Origin: CAZDYP01 sp964509505
Lineage (GTDB): Bacteria; Chloroflexota; Anaerolineae; JACRMK01
Length of the DNA stretch: 29,647 nucleotides
Direction: 5' to 3'
Assembly (NCBI GenBank): GCA_964509505.1
Contig: CAZDYP010000047.1
Coordinates: forward strand, 1-29,647
A program made the position numbers and the translations under genes. Below the pieces are notes generated by a model. The model was not told the origin of the DNA. It searched no databases and was given only the letters and a program-made list of their open reading frames with translations. Positions 1 to 6,721 of the stretch are shown in pieces. Every line of letters starts with the position of its first letter. Position 1 is the stretch's first letter.

Positions 1-1
1 C

Positions 2-127
2 GCGCAAACGCAACACGAACAGTCGCTCTTGCAGCATCAGATTGACCACACTGATAAACAGATTGACGCGCTGGTGTACGAGCTGTACGAATTAAGCGAC
101 GAGGCAATCAGGCTTGTCGAAAGCTAA
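2..127 (+). CDS. C-terminal tail of a restriction-modification DNA methylase (5' partial)
   Basis: An open frame runs from the window edge to TAA at 125-127 and encodes the last 41 residues of a protein. The end contains QIDHTDKQIDALVYELYEL followed by a short acidic stretch. This resembles the C-terminal signature of many Eco57I/type IIG-like and N6-adenine restriction-modification methylases, where a helix reading roughly TDxQIDxLVYELYGLT closes the target-recognition region. The catalytic and recognition domains lie outside the window, so specificity and integrity cannot be judged. It is followed directly by a palindrome and a transposase scrap, which fits a defence-island border. Confidence 0.7.
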   Translation, partial: AQTQHEQSLLQHQIDHTDKQIDALVYELYELSDEAIRLVES

Positions 128-161
128 GACCTGCGAGGTTGTCGAAAACCTCCCAGGTCTT
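128..161. repeat. Short palindromic repeat, AGACCT/AGGTCT family
   Basis: Arms AGACCTgcGAGGTT (128-141) and AACCTCccAGGTCT (around 147-160) are inverted complements apart from a central 2-base mismatch, with a loop of about 6 bases. It begins one base after the methylase stop codon, so it could also act as a 3' stabilising hairpin, but no T-tract follows. A closely related palindrome lies at 309-342. Confidence 0.6.
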
Positions 162-275
162 GCCAAGCAAGCGTTCTCGAACTTCTTCAACAGCTACGCC
201 AAGTCTATCCATCACGCTTATCAGCGCAACTGGCACATCGGAATGCAGCCGCTGAAAAAGGCTTTGGACATTTAA
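162..275 (+). pseudogene. Fragment resembling an IS200-like/REP-associated transposase
   Basis: One frame reads AKQAFSNFFNSYAKSIHHA, continues with about 18 residues including a YQRNWHIG stretch, and ends in TAA at 273-275. The segment FSNFFNSYAKSIHHAYQR resembles the conserved FxNLFNSYAKAxNKxYxRxGSLF region of REP-associated tyrosine transposases (Y1_Tnp family). No start, catalytic HUH motif or tyrosine is present, and the frame starts inside a palindrome, so this is a relic. The assignment rests on motif recognition only. Confidence 0.4.
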
Positions 276-308
276 TTCTTGAGGATTTTGATTGAGCTAG
301 CAGCAGAC

Positions 309-342
309 CTAGCAGGTTTTTGGAAATCTGCTAGGTCTAGTC
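309..342. repeat. Short palindromic repeat, AGACCT/AGGTCT family
   Basis: Arms AGACCTAGCAG and CTGCTAGGTCT are perfect 11-base inverted complements around a 12-base A/T-rich loop. It sits about 10 bases beyond the 3' end of the minus-strand SRPBCC gene and could stabilise or end that transcript, although no clear T-tract follows. It is the same family as 128-161. Confidence 0.6.
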
Positions 343-349
343 AAAGACG

Positions 350-841
350 TTACTTCTGCGCCCTCTCCAACAGCTCGTCGAGCCGTTCATGGCTATCCAG
401 CACGCCGCTCTCCATGCCCGACTGCATCATGGCGTCGCGGTCTGCCACCGACTGAAAAACATCCTGCGTCGTGACGCGCGTCCGTCCACCCGGCAGCGCT
501 TCGAACCTGACGGTCTCAAGACACACATGCCCCTTTTCCGGCAAGCCCTCGAACTCGAAGGTGCTGATGATGCGCTCCGGCGCGCGCACCTCGTGGTTCA
601 CGCCATGGAATCCAAATGCGTTCCCCTCCTCGTCCTTGTGAATGTAGCGCCATCTGCCGCCGCTCGTCGGCTCGAACGTATCAAGGATCATCGTCAAGCG
701 ACGTGGCCCCAACCATTGGACGTACAGCTTTGGATCCGTGTAAGCTCTGAACACCAGCTCGCGCGGCGCGGCGAACTCGCGTGTGATGAAAGCCTCCTGC
801 TTGCCGGGTTCTGCCGTGAAGATGGTTTTATTTTTGGACAT
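350..841 (-). CDS. SRPBCC (AHSA1-type) domain protein
   Basis: A soluble protein of about 163 residues of the AHSA1/activator of Hsp90 ATPase-like SRPBCC family, whose fold forms a deep hydrophobic ligand pocket. Family hallmarks are visible: an N-terminal ITREFAAPRELVFRAYTDP stretch, the WLGPRRLTM turn, GGRWRYI, FHGVNHEV and a C-terminal helix ending SHERLDELLE. The ATG at 841 is preferred over the one at 859 because AAGGAG sits 8-10 bases before it, whereas the upstream ATG overlaps the previous stop. It is third in a minus-strand operon with an ArsR regulator and a DUF1579-like protein. ArsR plus SRPBCC pairs are common and usually respond to small molecules; the ligand is unknown. Confidence 0.88.
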   Translation of the reverse strand: MSKNKTIFTAEPGKQEAFITREFAAPRELVFRAYTDPKLYVQWLGPRRLTMILDTFEPTSGGRWRYIHKDEEGNAFGFHGVNHEVRAPERIISTFEFEGLPEKGHVCLETVRFEALPGGRTRVTTQDVFQSVADRDAMMQSGMESGVLDSHERLDELLERAQK

Positions 842-855
842 GCTTTTTTCTCCTT

Positions 856-1287
856 TCATTTGACTCTGGTCGAAATCGCCTGATACCCGCCGCCACCTGG
901 ATACACCCAGCCGCCGGTCAAGGTATTGCCATCCTGACTGAACTGACCTTGGTAGTACGCGGGGGAACCTTTTTCACCGCCCCAGATGATGAGCGTATCG
1001 CCTTCGATTTCATACACGTAGTCGAGCGTCATGCCATCCAGAAAACTATAAAAGCGTGATCGGATGTCCTGGCTCGGTTCTGCCCCAAATGCCTGTTGAT
1101 GTCCGATGAACTCAACGCCTTTGATCTGGTGTCCCTCGTGGACAAAATCAACACGCTGGATCAGGAAGAAGCCGCCTTCCGCCCATTCATAGGTGATGTC
1201 TCCCGCCAAGTCTCCCGATTGTTTCCACGCGCCGACCAAACGCTCCAGGCTTTTGAGATCGGCATGGGGTTTAGGTTGTTCGTACAT
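856..1287 (-). CDS. DUF1579-like small beta-barrel protein
   Basis: A hypothetical protein of 143 residues. It opens with a helix-like segment (LKSLERLVGAWKQSGDL) and continues as alternating beta strands (YEWAEGGFFLIQRVD, YEIEGDTLIIWGG, QDGNTLTGGWVYPGGGG). This resembles DUF1579/lipocalin-like proteins that often accompany ArsR-SRPBCC operons. The ATG at 1287 is chosen because AAGGAG lies just upstream, overlapping the end of the regulator gene; a longer open frame reaching 1362 would overlap that gene. The regulator TGA and this ATG are one base apart, so translation is probably coupled. The biochemical function is not known. Confidence 0.75.
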   Translation of the reverse strand: MYEQPKPHADLKSLERLVGAWKQSGDLAGDITYEWAEGGFFLIQRVDFVHEGHQIKGVEFIGHQQAFGAEPSQDIRSRFYSFLDGMTLDYVYEIEGDTLIIWGGEKGSPAYYQGQFSQDGNTLTGGWVYPGGGGYQAISTRVK

Positions 1288-1288
1288 G

Positions 1289-1624
1289 TCATTTCTCCTT
1301 TTTTTGCAGCTCCTGCAAAACTTCGTCGAGACGGTCGTAGCTCTCGCTCCAGTACTGTTCAAAGGGCGTCACCCAGTCGTAAATGATCTTGAGCTTCTTC
1401 ATGTTGACGCGGTACAACCGTTGACGGCCATCGCGTCGCTCGCGCACCAGCCCGACCTTCTTCAATACTGCCAAATGTTTAGAGACCATCGGCTGCGGCC
1501 AACCGAGCCTCTCTACCATCTCGTTTACGGATCGTTCAGCCGCCCCAAGCGCCTCGAGGAGCTTGCGCCGCTTGAGTTCGGCGACCGCGTTGAACGGATC
1601 ATGTGTGGTGGGTACCCTTGCCAT
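1289..1624 (-). CDS. ArsR-family winged-helix transcriptional regulator
   Basis: 111 residues with a single winged helix-turn-helix domain. Helices around residues 15-55 include the recognition region PQPMVSKHLAVLKKVGLV, followed by the wing RERRDGRQRLYRV. The C-terminus (FEQYWSESYDRLDEVLQEL) is the YxESxxRLxxxL helix typical of ArsR proteins paired with SRPBCC proteins. No metal-binding cysteine cluster is visible, so metal sensing is unlikely. It is first in a three-gene operon and probably represses it, because a palindrome lies between its -35 and -10 boxes. The predicted transcription start lies at or next to the ATG, making this a leaderless mRNA. Confidence 0.92.
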   Translation of the reverse strand: MARVPTTHDPFNAVAELKRRKLLEALGAAERSVNEMVERLGWPQPMVSKHLAVLKKVGLVRERRDGRQRLYRVNMKKLKIIYDWVTPFEQYWSESYDRLDEVLQELQKKEK

Positions 1625-1631
1625 GACGTAT

Positions 1632-1659
1632 ATTATATACCAATATCGGTATATGTCAA
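1632..1659 (-). promoter_or_regulatory. Consensus promoter with embedded operator for the ArsR operon
   Basis: On the minus strand TTGACA (1659-1654) and TATAAT (1637-1632) are separated by 16 bases. An inverted repeat ATATACC-6-GGTATAT (1635-1654) occupies the spacer and the -10 edge, so a bound dimer would block RNA polymerase. Only 7 bases separate the -10 box from the ATG, predicting a leaderless transcript. Both boxes are exact sigma-70 consensus matches. Confidence 0.85.
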
Positions 1660-1726
1660 GGGAGGGGGTAAAAAATTTTTTTGAATTTTCTGTTACACCT
1701 CACCCACCTACCACGATATACTCACA

Positions 1727-1754
1727 ACAGGCTCACACAGGAGAGTGAGCCTGT
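1727..1754 (+). repeat. Hairpin 1 in the leader of the sigma-factor gene
   Basis: ACAGGCTCAC (1727-1736) pairs perfectly with GTGAGCCTGT (1745-1754) around an 8-base loop. It starts about where transcription would begin from a TATACT -10-like box at 1717-1722. Confidence 0.7.
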
Positions 1755-1757
1755 CAG

Positions 1758-1795
1758 ACCTCCCGCCCCATGGTTCTGGGTGATGGGCGGGAGGT
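1758..1795 (+). repeat. Hairpin 2 in the leader of the sigma-factor gene
   Basis: ACCTCCCGCCC (1758-1768) pairs perfectly with GGGCGGGAGGT (1785-1795) around a 16-base loop. The right arm holds the only Shine-Dalgarno-like GGGAGG upstream of the sigma-factor ATG at 1815. There is no T-tract, so a regulatory leader structure is as likely as a terminator. Confidence 0.7.
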
Positions 1796-1814
1796 ACATC
1801 TCCTGATTTAACCC

Positions 1815-2420
1815 ATGCGCTCACTCACCTTGCGGTCTCATTCATCCACGAGCGCGTCAGCGCACGCCGACGCGAACCTTGCCGTGCGTCCACGCAACGG
1901 ACACAGCGCCGCGTACGTGCGCGCTCAGTTCGAAGCGTTGTATCAGCGTTACGCCAATCAAGTCTATCGTTATTTGCTCGCGCGCGTCGGCAACACACAC
2001 GACGCGCAAGAGCTAACCTCCGAAACCTTCATCGCCGCCTTCGAGGGCTTGGAACATTATCAGGAACAAGGCAAAGCGGCGGCGTGGCTCATCCGCATCG
2101 CCAAGCACAAAGCCGTTGACCACTTCCGCGCGCAAAGCAAGACCGTGTCGTTGGACGCTGTGGCGGAATTGTCGCATCCCGCGCCGTTGCCCGACGAGAC
2201 CATCGCCACGCGCTTGCAATGGGAACAGGTGAGCCGCGCGCTGCGCGCCTTGTCGCCCGACCGTGCCGAAGCGTTGACGTTGCGCGTGTTGGCGGGCCTG
2301 AGTGTCGCCGAAGTCGCGGCGGTGATGGGCAAGAACGAAGCGGCGGTGCGGATGTTGGTCAGCCGCGCGCTGCACGATTTACGCGAGCGGTTGGCGTGGA
2401 CGTTGGAGGTGGCTGTATGA
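1815..2420 (+). CDS. ECF-type RNA polymerase sigma factor
   Basis: A 201-residue sigma-70 family protein with only regions 2 and 4, as in extracytoplasmic-function sigma factors. After a poorly conserved N-terminus of about 30 residues, region 2 runs from FEALYQRYANQVYRYLLARV through ELTSETFIAAFEGL to WLIRIAKHKAVDHFR. Region 4 near the C-terminus contains LSPDRAEALTLRVLAGLS and a helix-turn-helix ending AAVRMLVSRALHDLRERL. The stop overlaps the next start as ATGA, so synthesis of the sigma factor and its membrane partner is probably coupled. There is no good Shine-Dalgarno close to the ATG, and two leader hairpins precede it. Targets cannot be read from this window. Confidence 0.92.
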   Translation: MRSLTLRSHSSTSASAHADANLAVRPRNGHSAAYVRAQFEALYQRYANQVYRYLLARVGNTHDAQELTSETFIAAFEGLEHYQEQGKAAAWLIRIAKHKAVDHFRAQSKTVSLDAVAELSHPAPLPDETIATRLQWEQVSRALRALSPDRAEALTLRVLAGLSVAEVAAVMGKNEAAVRMLVSRALHDLRERLAWTLEVAV

Positions 2421-3778
2421 ATCACACAGAACGCAATGCGCGTGAGCAAGCCCACGCACGAGCTCAAGAGCTCGATGAGTTGTTGAATACGCTGCAAGCA
2501 GGCGTCCTTCGACACTGCGAACCACGCGGTCAGGATGCTACACCATCAACCCATATCGCCACTGAAGACGCCGCGCTCGCACAACAATTGGTGGAGCTGT
2601 CGGCGCGCACGGAACTCAACCCTACATTCACCCAGTCGCTCCATGCGCGCTTACAGCACGCTCACCATTGGGAGCCCACTCTTCGACAAGCTCAGGGTGC
2701 GCTATCACTTTGGCAAGCACTCATCACCTCGCTCAAACATTTCGAAATGAATCACAAATACATCTTCGTTTCCAGTATCGTCTCCCTCGCCATCGTCATC
2801 GGCGTCGCCATCGCCACACCGCTCGTGATGCAAGACAACGACCTCGCAAAGTCGTTGCCCGTATTGCCTGCTGCGCCTTTCGCGCCATTTCTCCCCGTCG
2901 CGCAATCAACCGATGCGCCCCAAGGCGCGCCAACAGCCGGCGCGCCTCTCTTAGTGCCGAGCATCACCACCCCGCCCGCCCCGAACTTGATGCAGCGCAT
3001 GAACATCCTCGTGATGGGTCTTGACCGTCGTCCCGACGAGCAGGGCGCATCACGCACGGACACCATGATGATTGTGAGCATCGCGCTCATGAGCCAGACC
3101 GTCAGCCTCCTCTCGCTTCCGCGCGACTTGTGGGTGACGATTCCCGGCTACGACGACGACCGCATCAACACCGCGTATCTCATCGGCGAGACGCAGCGCT
3201 ATCCGGGACGCGGGCCTGCGTTGGCGAAAGCGACGGTGCAAGCCAACTTCGGCGTGCCGATTCATTACTACGTCATCGTGGACTTCGTCGGCTTCCGTCG
3301 CCTCGTGGACGAGCTCGGCGGGATTGACGTGGATGTGCCGCAAGACATTCGCGACGAGACATTTCCCGACGATCACGACGGCTATCGCATGGTGTACATT
3401 CCACAAGGGCGTTGGCACTTGAGCGGCGACCTCGCGCTCGATTACGTCCGCACACGGCATCAAGATGCGGATTTCGGGCGAATGCGCCGCCAACAACAAG
3501 TGATGCTCGCCCTCAAAGACCGCGCGCTGCAAACGAACACCCTCGCCAAACTGCCCACACTCTGGTCGCTCAAATCGGAAGTCGTGCAAACCGACCTGTC
3601 AATGGACAAAGCACTCGAGCTCGCCGCGCTTGCCAAAGACTTGCCAGCCGCAAACATTCACGCCGTGACGATTGACGAAAAAATGACGACGCCCATGCTC
3701 GTCGCCAGTAGCGGCGCACAGGTGTTGTGGCCCGACCGCGCGAAGATCCGAGAGGTGGTGGAGCAGTTGTTCAGGTGA
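2417..3778 (+). CDS. Membrane protein: anti-sigma-like cytoplasmic part plus LytR-CpsA-Psr domain
   Basis: 453 residues. Residues 1-112 are cytoplasmic and helical, with a segment (ALAQQLVELSARTELNPTF) like those before the membrane anchor of anti-sigma proteins in similar operons. One transmembrane helix spans about 115-138, then a Pro/Ala-rich linker to about 190. An LCP domain follows: NILVMGLDRRP, RTDTMM (R213, D215), SLPRDLWV (R236) and RINTAY (R249), the acidic and arginine residues expected to bind polyprenyl-phosphate substrates. LCP enzymes transfer polymers from lipid carriers to the cell wall. ATGA coupling to the ECF sigma gene suggests this one protein both senses the envelope and holds the sigma factor. 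The start is set by GGAGGT 6 bases upstream. Confidence 0.85.
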   Translation: MNHTERNAREQAHARAQELDELLNTLQAGVLRHCEPRGQDATPSTHIATEDAALAQQLVELSARTELNPTFTQSLHARLQHAHHWEPTLRQAQGALSLWQALITSLKHFEMNHKYIFVSSIVSLAIVIGVAIATPLVMQDNDLAKSLPVLPAAPFAPFLPVAQSTDAPQGAPTAGAPLLVPSITTPPAPNLMQRMNILVMGLDRRPDEQGASRTDTMMIVSIALMSQTVSLLSLPRDLWVTIPGYDDDRINTAYLIGETQRYPGRGPALAKATVQANFGVPIHYYVIVDFVGFRRLVDELGGIDVDVPQDIRDETFPDDHDGYRMVYIPQGRWHLSGDLALDYVRTRHQDADFGRMRRQQQVMLALKDRALQTNTLAKLPTLWSLKSEVVQTDLSMDKALELAALAKDLPAANIHAVTIDEKMTTPMLVASSGAQVLWPDRAKIREVVEQLFR

Positions 3779-3782
3779 GCAG

Positions 3783-3803
3783 AGTGTTCAGTGTTCAGTG
3801 TTC
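3783..3803. repeat. Tandem heptamers (three AGTGTTC units)
   Basis: Three consecutive perfect AGTGTTC units lie just after the LCP gene stop. This is the shortest of the phased heptamer arrays seen in intergenic gaps of this window. Confidence 0.85.
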
Positions 3804-3829
3804 ACTATCCTTTTTCTTCTCCTACAAAA

Positions 3830-3860
3830 ATGACGCCCCGTTTCGTGTGAAACGGGGCGT
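3830..3860 (+). terminator. Intrinsic terminator after the sigma/LCP operon
   Basis: ACGCCCCGTTTC pairs perfectly with GAAACGGGGCGT around a GTGT loop, a 12-bp GC-rich stem. It is followed by a weak T-rich stretch (ggtattttgc). It lies about 55 bases after the LCP stop. Confidence 0.8.
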
Positions 3861-3945
3861 GGTATTTTGCTTGTCACGCAATTGACGCGCTCATTTTCTA
3901 TTTGTATGATTGCGTCTGAATAAAACATGCGGGAGGGTCGAGCGT

Positions 3946-4560
3946 ATGCGCAGCCGTTCATCTAAAAAACAACGCAGGAATTTTTCCAGCTTCACGTTGA
4001 ACGAAGCGTTCAAGTTGTTGGGCATCGAAGAATTGACACGCTGGAATATAGATGCACCGCCCTTGCTCCCAAGCCAATTTTATCAGGAACACATGCGTCG
4101 GTTAGAGCAATTTGACTTGACTAGCTCTGAAAGCGCCAAGGCGCTGATCATAGACGCCATTTGCGAAGAAGTGATGATACAGCATCCACGACTCAAAGTT
4201 TGGAAAGAAGCGTCGCTACAAAGCGACCAATTAGGCGAGGTCGCGGATTACTTGATCGCGCCTAAACGGGACTATCTTGAAGCGCCGTTACTGTGCGTGA
4301 TTGAAGCCAAGAAAGATGATTTTGAGGCAGGCTTGACGCAGTGCTTAGTCGAGATGCACGCTTGTCAATGGAACAACGCGCAACTCGGCAAACAGCTGGA
4401 TGTCTTTGGCGTCGTCACCAATGGCGACCTTTGGCGTTTTTATCAATTCACGAAACGAGGGGAGGTTTTAGAAAGTCTGTCGTATGCGCTGGGTGAATTG
4501 AGCAAAGTCTTAGGCACGCTTCATGCGGTCTTAGGCATGTGTGAGGCGCAACTTCGTTGA
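3946..4560 (+). CDS. PD-(D/E)xK nuclease-like protein (type I restriction R-N-terminal-like)
   Basis: 204 residues. The central block has the arrangement of a PD-(D/E)xK nuclease: GEVADYL (D101), a variable strand, then VIEAKK with E120 and K122. It is followed by a helix containing a conserved Gln (LTQCLVEMHACQ). The next segment, DVFGVVTNGDLWRFYQF, is typical of the HsdR N-terminal-like domain found in stand-alone proteins. No helicase domain is present, so it is not a full restriction subunit. The ATG at 3946 is chosen for GGGAGG upstream; a TTG at 3910 is an alternative. The gene stands alone between a terminator and a convergent operon. A defence or DNA-processing role is inference. Confidence 0.75.
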   Translation: MRSRSSKKQRRNFSSFTLNEAFKLLGIEELTRWNIDAPPLLPSQFYQEHMRRLEQFDLTSSESAKALIIDAICEEVMIQHPRLKVWKEASLQSDQLGEVADYLIAPKRDYLEAPLLCVIEAKKDDFEAGLTQCLVEMHACQWNNAQLGKQLDVFGVVTNGDLWRFYQFTKRGEVLESLSYALGELSKVLGTLHAVLGMCEAQLR

Positions 4561-4565
4561 AAGGA

Positions 4566-4593
4566 ATGAATCATGTACTTGCTATTGATTCAT
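4566..4593. terminator. Possible shared terminator hairpin between convergent genes
   Basis: ATGAATCA pairs with TGATTCAT across a 12-base loop. It lies between the ends of the converging PD-(D/E)xK and response-regulator genes and overlaps the regulator stop. It is A/T-rich and has no strong T-tract, so its activity is uncertain. Confidence 0.35.
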
Positions 4594-5222
4594 ACTAACC
4601 CCCTCCGCCGCGCAATATCCGCCGCTTGCGTGCGGTTCTCCGCTTGCAACTTCGCGAGGATGTTCGAGACGTGGTTCTTCACCGTACCTTCGGTGATGGT
4701 CAGCTGCTGTGCGATGTCGCGGTTGCTGAAACCTTGCGCCAGCCTGACTAGCACTTCGCGCTCACGTTCCGACAACGGTTCAATCGTCGTCGCTTGCGGG
4801 CGCACCAACTCGCGCAACGCCCGTGACGCAATCTCGGGTTGGATGAACACTTCGCCTGCATGGACGCGGCGAATCGTCTCGATTAATTGTGTCGCAGGCG
4901 TATCCTTCAGCAAGTAGCCAAGCGCGCCCGCGCGCACGCCCTGAAACACATAATCGTCGCGATTGAACGTCGTGAGGATGATGACCTTCGCTTGCGGCCA
5001 CGCAGCACATAGCCTCGCCGTCGCCTCGACGCCGTTCAGCTTCGGCAACTGCACATCCATCAACACGACATCAGGGCGCAACTGCAACGCGCGTTGCACG
5101 CCCGTTTCCCCGTCGCTTGCCTCGCTGACCACACGCATATCGTCCTCAAGGTCGAGAATCGTCTTGAGTCCTTGACGCATGAGGGTTTGGTCTTCGACTA
5201 GGAGAATGCGGATCGGATTCAT
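4590..5222 (-). CDS. NarL/FixJ-family response regulator
   Basis: 210 residues with a receiver domain and a LuxR-type helix-turn-helix. Receiver residues are visible: acidic pair E10/D11, phosphoacceptor D56 in VVLMDVQLPKLNG, T84/T85 in IILTTF and K106 in YLLKDT. The output domain starts LSEREREVLVRLAQGFSNRD and includes TEGTVKNHVSNILAKL, the LuxR recognition helix. It is the partner of the kinase at 5299-6583. Its start codon directly abuts a heptamer array and has no Shine-Dalgarno sequence. The module also contains an ABC exporter and a LiaF-like protein, so the target is likely its own operon and envelope-stress genes. Confidence 0.95.
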   Translation of the reverse strand: MNPIRILLVEDQTLMRQGLKTILDLEDDMRVVSEASDGETGVQRALQLRPDVVLMDVQLPKLNGVEATARLCAAWPQAKVIILTTFNRDDYVFQGVRAGALGYLLKDTPATQLIETIRRVHAGEVFIQPEIASRALRELVRPQATTIEPLSEREREVLVRLAQGFSNRDIAQQLTITEGTVKNHVSNILAKLQAENRTQAADIARRRGLV

Positions 5223-5313
5223 GCAAGTAACCAGAAGTCAGTAGCCAGTAGCCAGATTCTAGTAGTCACGCTGCCTCCATCTGACTACTGGCTACTGATT
5301 ACTGGCTACTGAG
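5223..5313. repeat. Phased heptamer array, inverted about its centre
   Basis: Thirteen 7-base units in register fill the gap between the kinase stop and the regulator start. The left half has GTCAGTA, GCCAGTA and GCCAGAT, and the right half has TACTGGC, TACTGAT, TACTGGC and TACTGAG, the reverse complement of the left motif. The kinase stop codon lies inside the right half. A transcript would fold into one long imperfect hairpin. Confidence 0.9.
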
Positions 5314-6583
5314 AGTCGGCAAACGCGCCTCGACCGTCGTGCCGCCGTTACTCGTCNNNNNNNNNNAACATCCTCCGCGAGGGTCTCGCGCGCGGCGAGC
5401 TCGTCAACGTCAATGTGCCGCCGAGTCCTTCGACGCGTTCACGGATGCCGCGCAAACCGTAGTGGCGCGGCAGCATTTCGGCATTGGGAGGGAGACCGAT
5501 GCCGTCGTCGCTCACACGCAAGACAATATGAGAGTCCGCTGCTTGCAAGCGGATTTGCGCGCGGCGCGCGTGGGCATGTTTCTCGATATTGGTCAAGGCT
5601 TCTTGCGCGACGCGCCAAAGCGTCTCTGCCAACGCTGGCGTCAGCGAGTTTGCCGCGTCGTCAACGTGACACGTCGTTTCGAGCTGTGCGCGTTGCCCCG
5701 TTTCAACGGCGAGCGCTTGCACCGCTGGCGCGAGTGCGCGATCACCCAAGCCCGATGCGCGCAAGCCATCTAATGAGCGACGCAGCTCGTCCATGCTCTG
5801 GCGCGTGAGCGTCTTCAACTCCTCGATGTGCGCAGCAGCGCGCGAGGGGTCAATCGCGATGAGGCGTTGCACGGCTTCGAGCTGCACGGTGAGCGCGACG
5901 AGCGCATGTCCCAAGCCATCGTGCATATCGCGCGCCAGCCGCTCACGCTCACGCAGCGCCGCCAACTCTGCATCGCGCTCCCGCGCCCATTCGAGCTCGC
6001 GCTTCGCCGCTTCCAACTCGACGATGAGCTTGCCGCGTTCACTGCTCGCGCGCATCAACCATGCAAAGAACACGCCGAACACCAACCACAACACAAACAA
6101 GATCGTCGCGCCAACCAGCTGCCCTACGTTCACGCGCGAGAATCCGTCCCATACGAGTGTCCGACCAAAAGCGACCAACACCAGAGCGAGCGTACCCAGC
6201 AACGAAATTCTGAGCGGCAGCGTGCCCCACAACTGTCCCACGTAAGCCCATACCAACCATAGAAACCATGGCATGAGCTGCTGCTCGATCCACCACAACG
6301 CGACACTGCCGCCGAAGTAGAGCAACCACCGCCAGCGTGAGAGGGGCCAGCATTTGGGAAACATGAGCGTTGGCGCGTAGAGCGCGACCTGTAAGCCGAC
6401 GCACGCGCTCACCAACACCTCGCGCCAACCCCAACTCTCGCGCGCATTCCACCACGTCGCGCCGAACAGAAAGGCTAACATGCTCAAATACATCAGGTGC
6501 CAAAACCACAAAAAGAATCGGAATTGGCGCCCGGGCAACGGCGCGACGTTCACGGCAGGCAGCTCAGGGTGGGTGTGACTCAT
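5299..6583 (-). CDS. NarL-type sensor histidine kinase (interrupted by a 10-base N gap)
   Basis: About 425 residues. Around six transmembrane helices occupy residues 20-175 with no large extracellular loop, as in intramembrane-sensing DesK/LiaS-type kinases. A coiled segment leads to the HisKA_3 dimerisation domain, with phosphoacceptor H221 in ARDMHDGLGHALVAL. The ATPase domain shows EALTNIEKHAHA and DDGIGLPP. The N gap at 5357-5366 breaks the frame near the C-terminus. In the frame after the gap the sequence reads TSNGGTTVEARLPTL, a standard kinase ending, then a stop at 5299-5301. The in-gap frame that appears to stop at 5348 is therefore an artefact of arbitrary gap length. Partner: the response regulator downstream. 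Confidence 0.9.
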
Positions 6584-6603
6584 AGCGCTTTTGAGGCTCT
6601 ACC

Positions 6604-6703
6604 GACTTTGGTGTAGAACGCTCGCGGTGGATTTGCAATCCACCGCCCAAGCGCGGGATTTCAAATCCCGCGCGAGCCAGTGGAGGGTTTCTACATCAAA
6701 GTC
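6604..6703. repeat. 100-bp nested inverted-repeat element (three-way-junction shape)
   Basis: Terminal arms GACTTTGGTGTAGAA (6604-6618) and TTCTACATCAAAGTC (6689-6703) pair with one mismatch. Inside are two independent perfect hairpins, each with a 10-bp stem and a 3-base loop: 6624-6646 (GCGGTGGATT/AATCCACCGC) and 6651-6673 (GCGCGGGATT/AATCCCGCGC). It fills the gap between the LiaF-like gene and the kinase gene. It has the look of a MITE or REP-type element; no coding content is seen. Confidence 0.85.
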
Positions 6704-6721
6704 AGGAGACCCGCTTTTGAT

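Noticed and set aside
2219..2416. Upstream 66-codon extension of the LCP protein
   Set aside because: It lies inside the sigma-factor gene in another frame; the ATG at 2417 has a good Shine-Dalgarno and a standard ATGA overlap.
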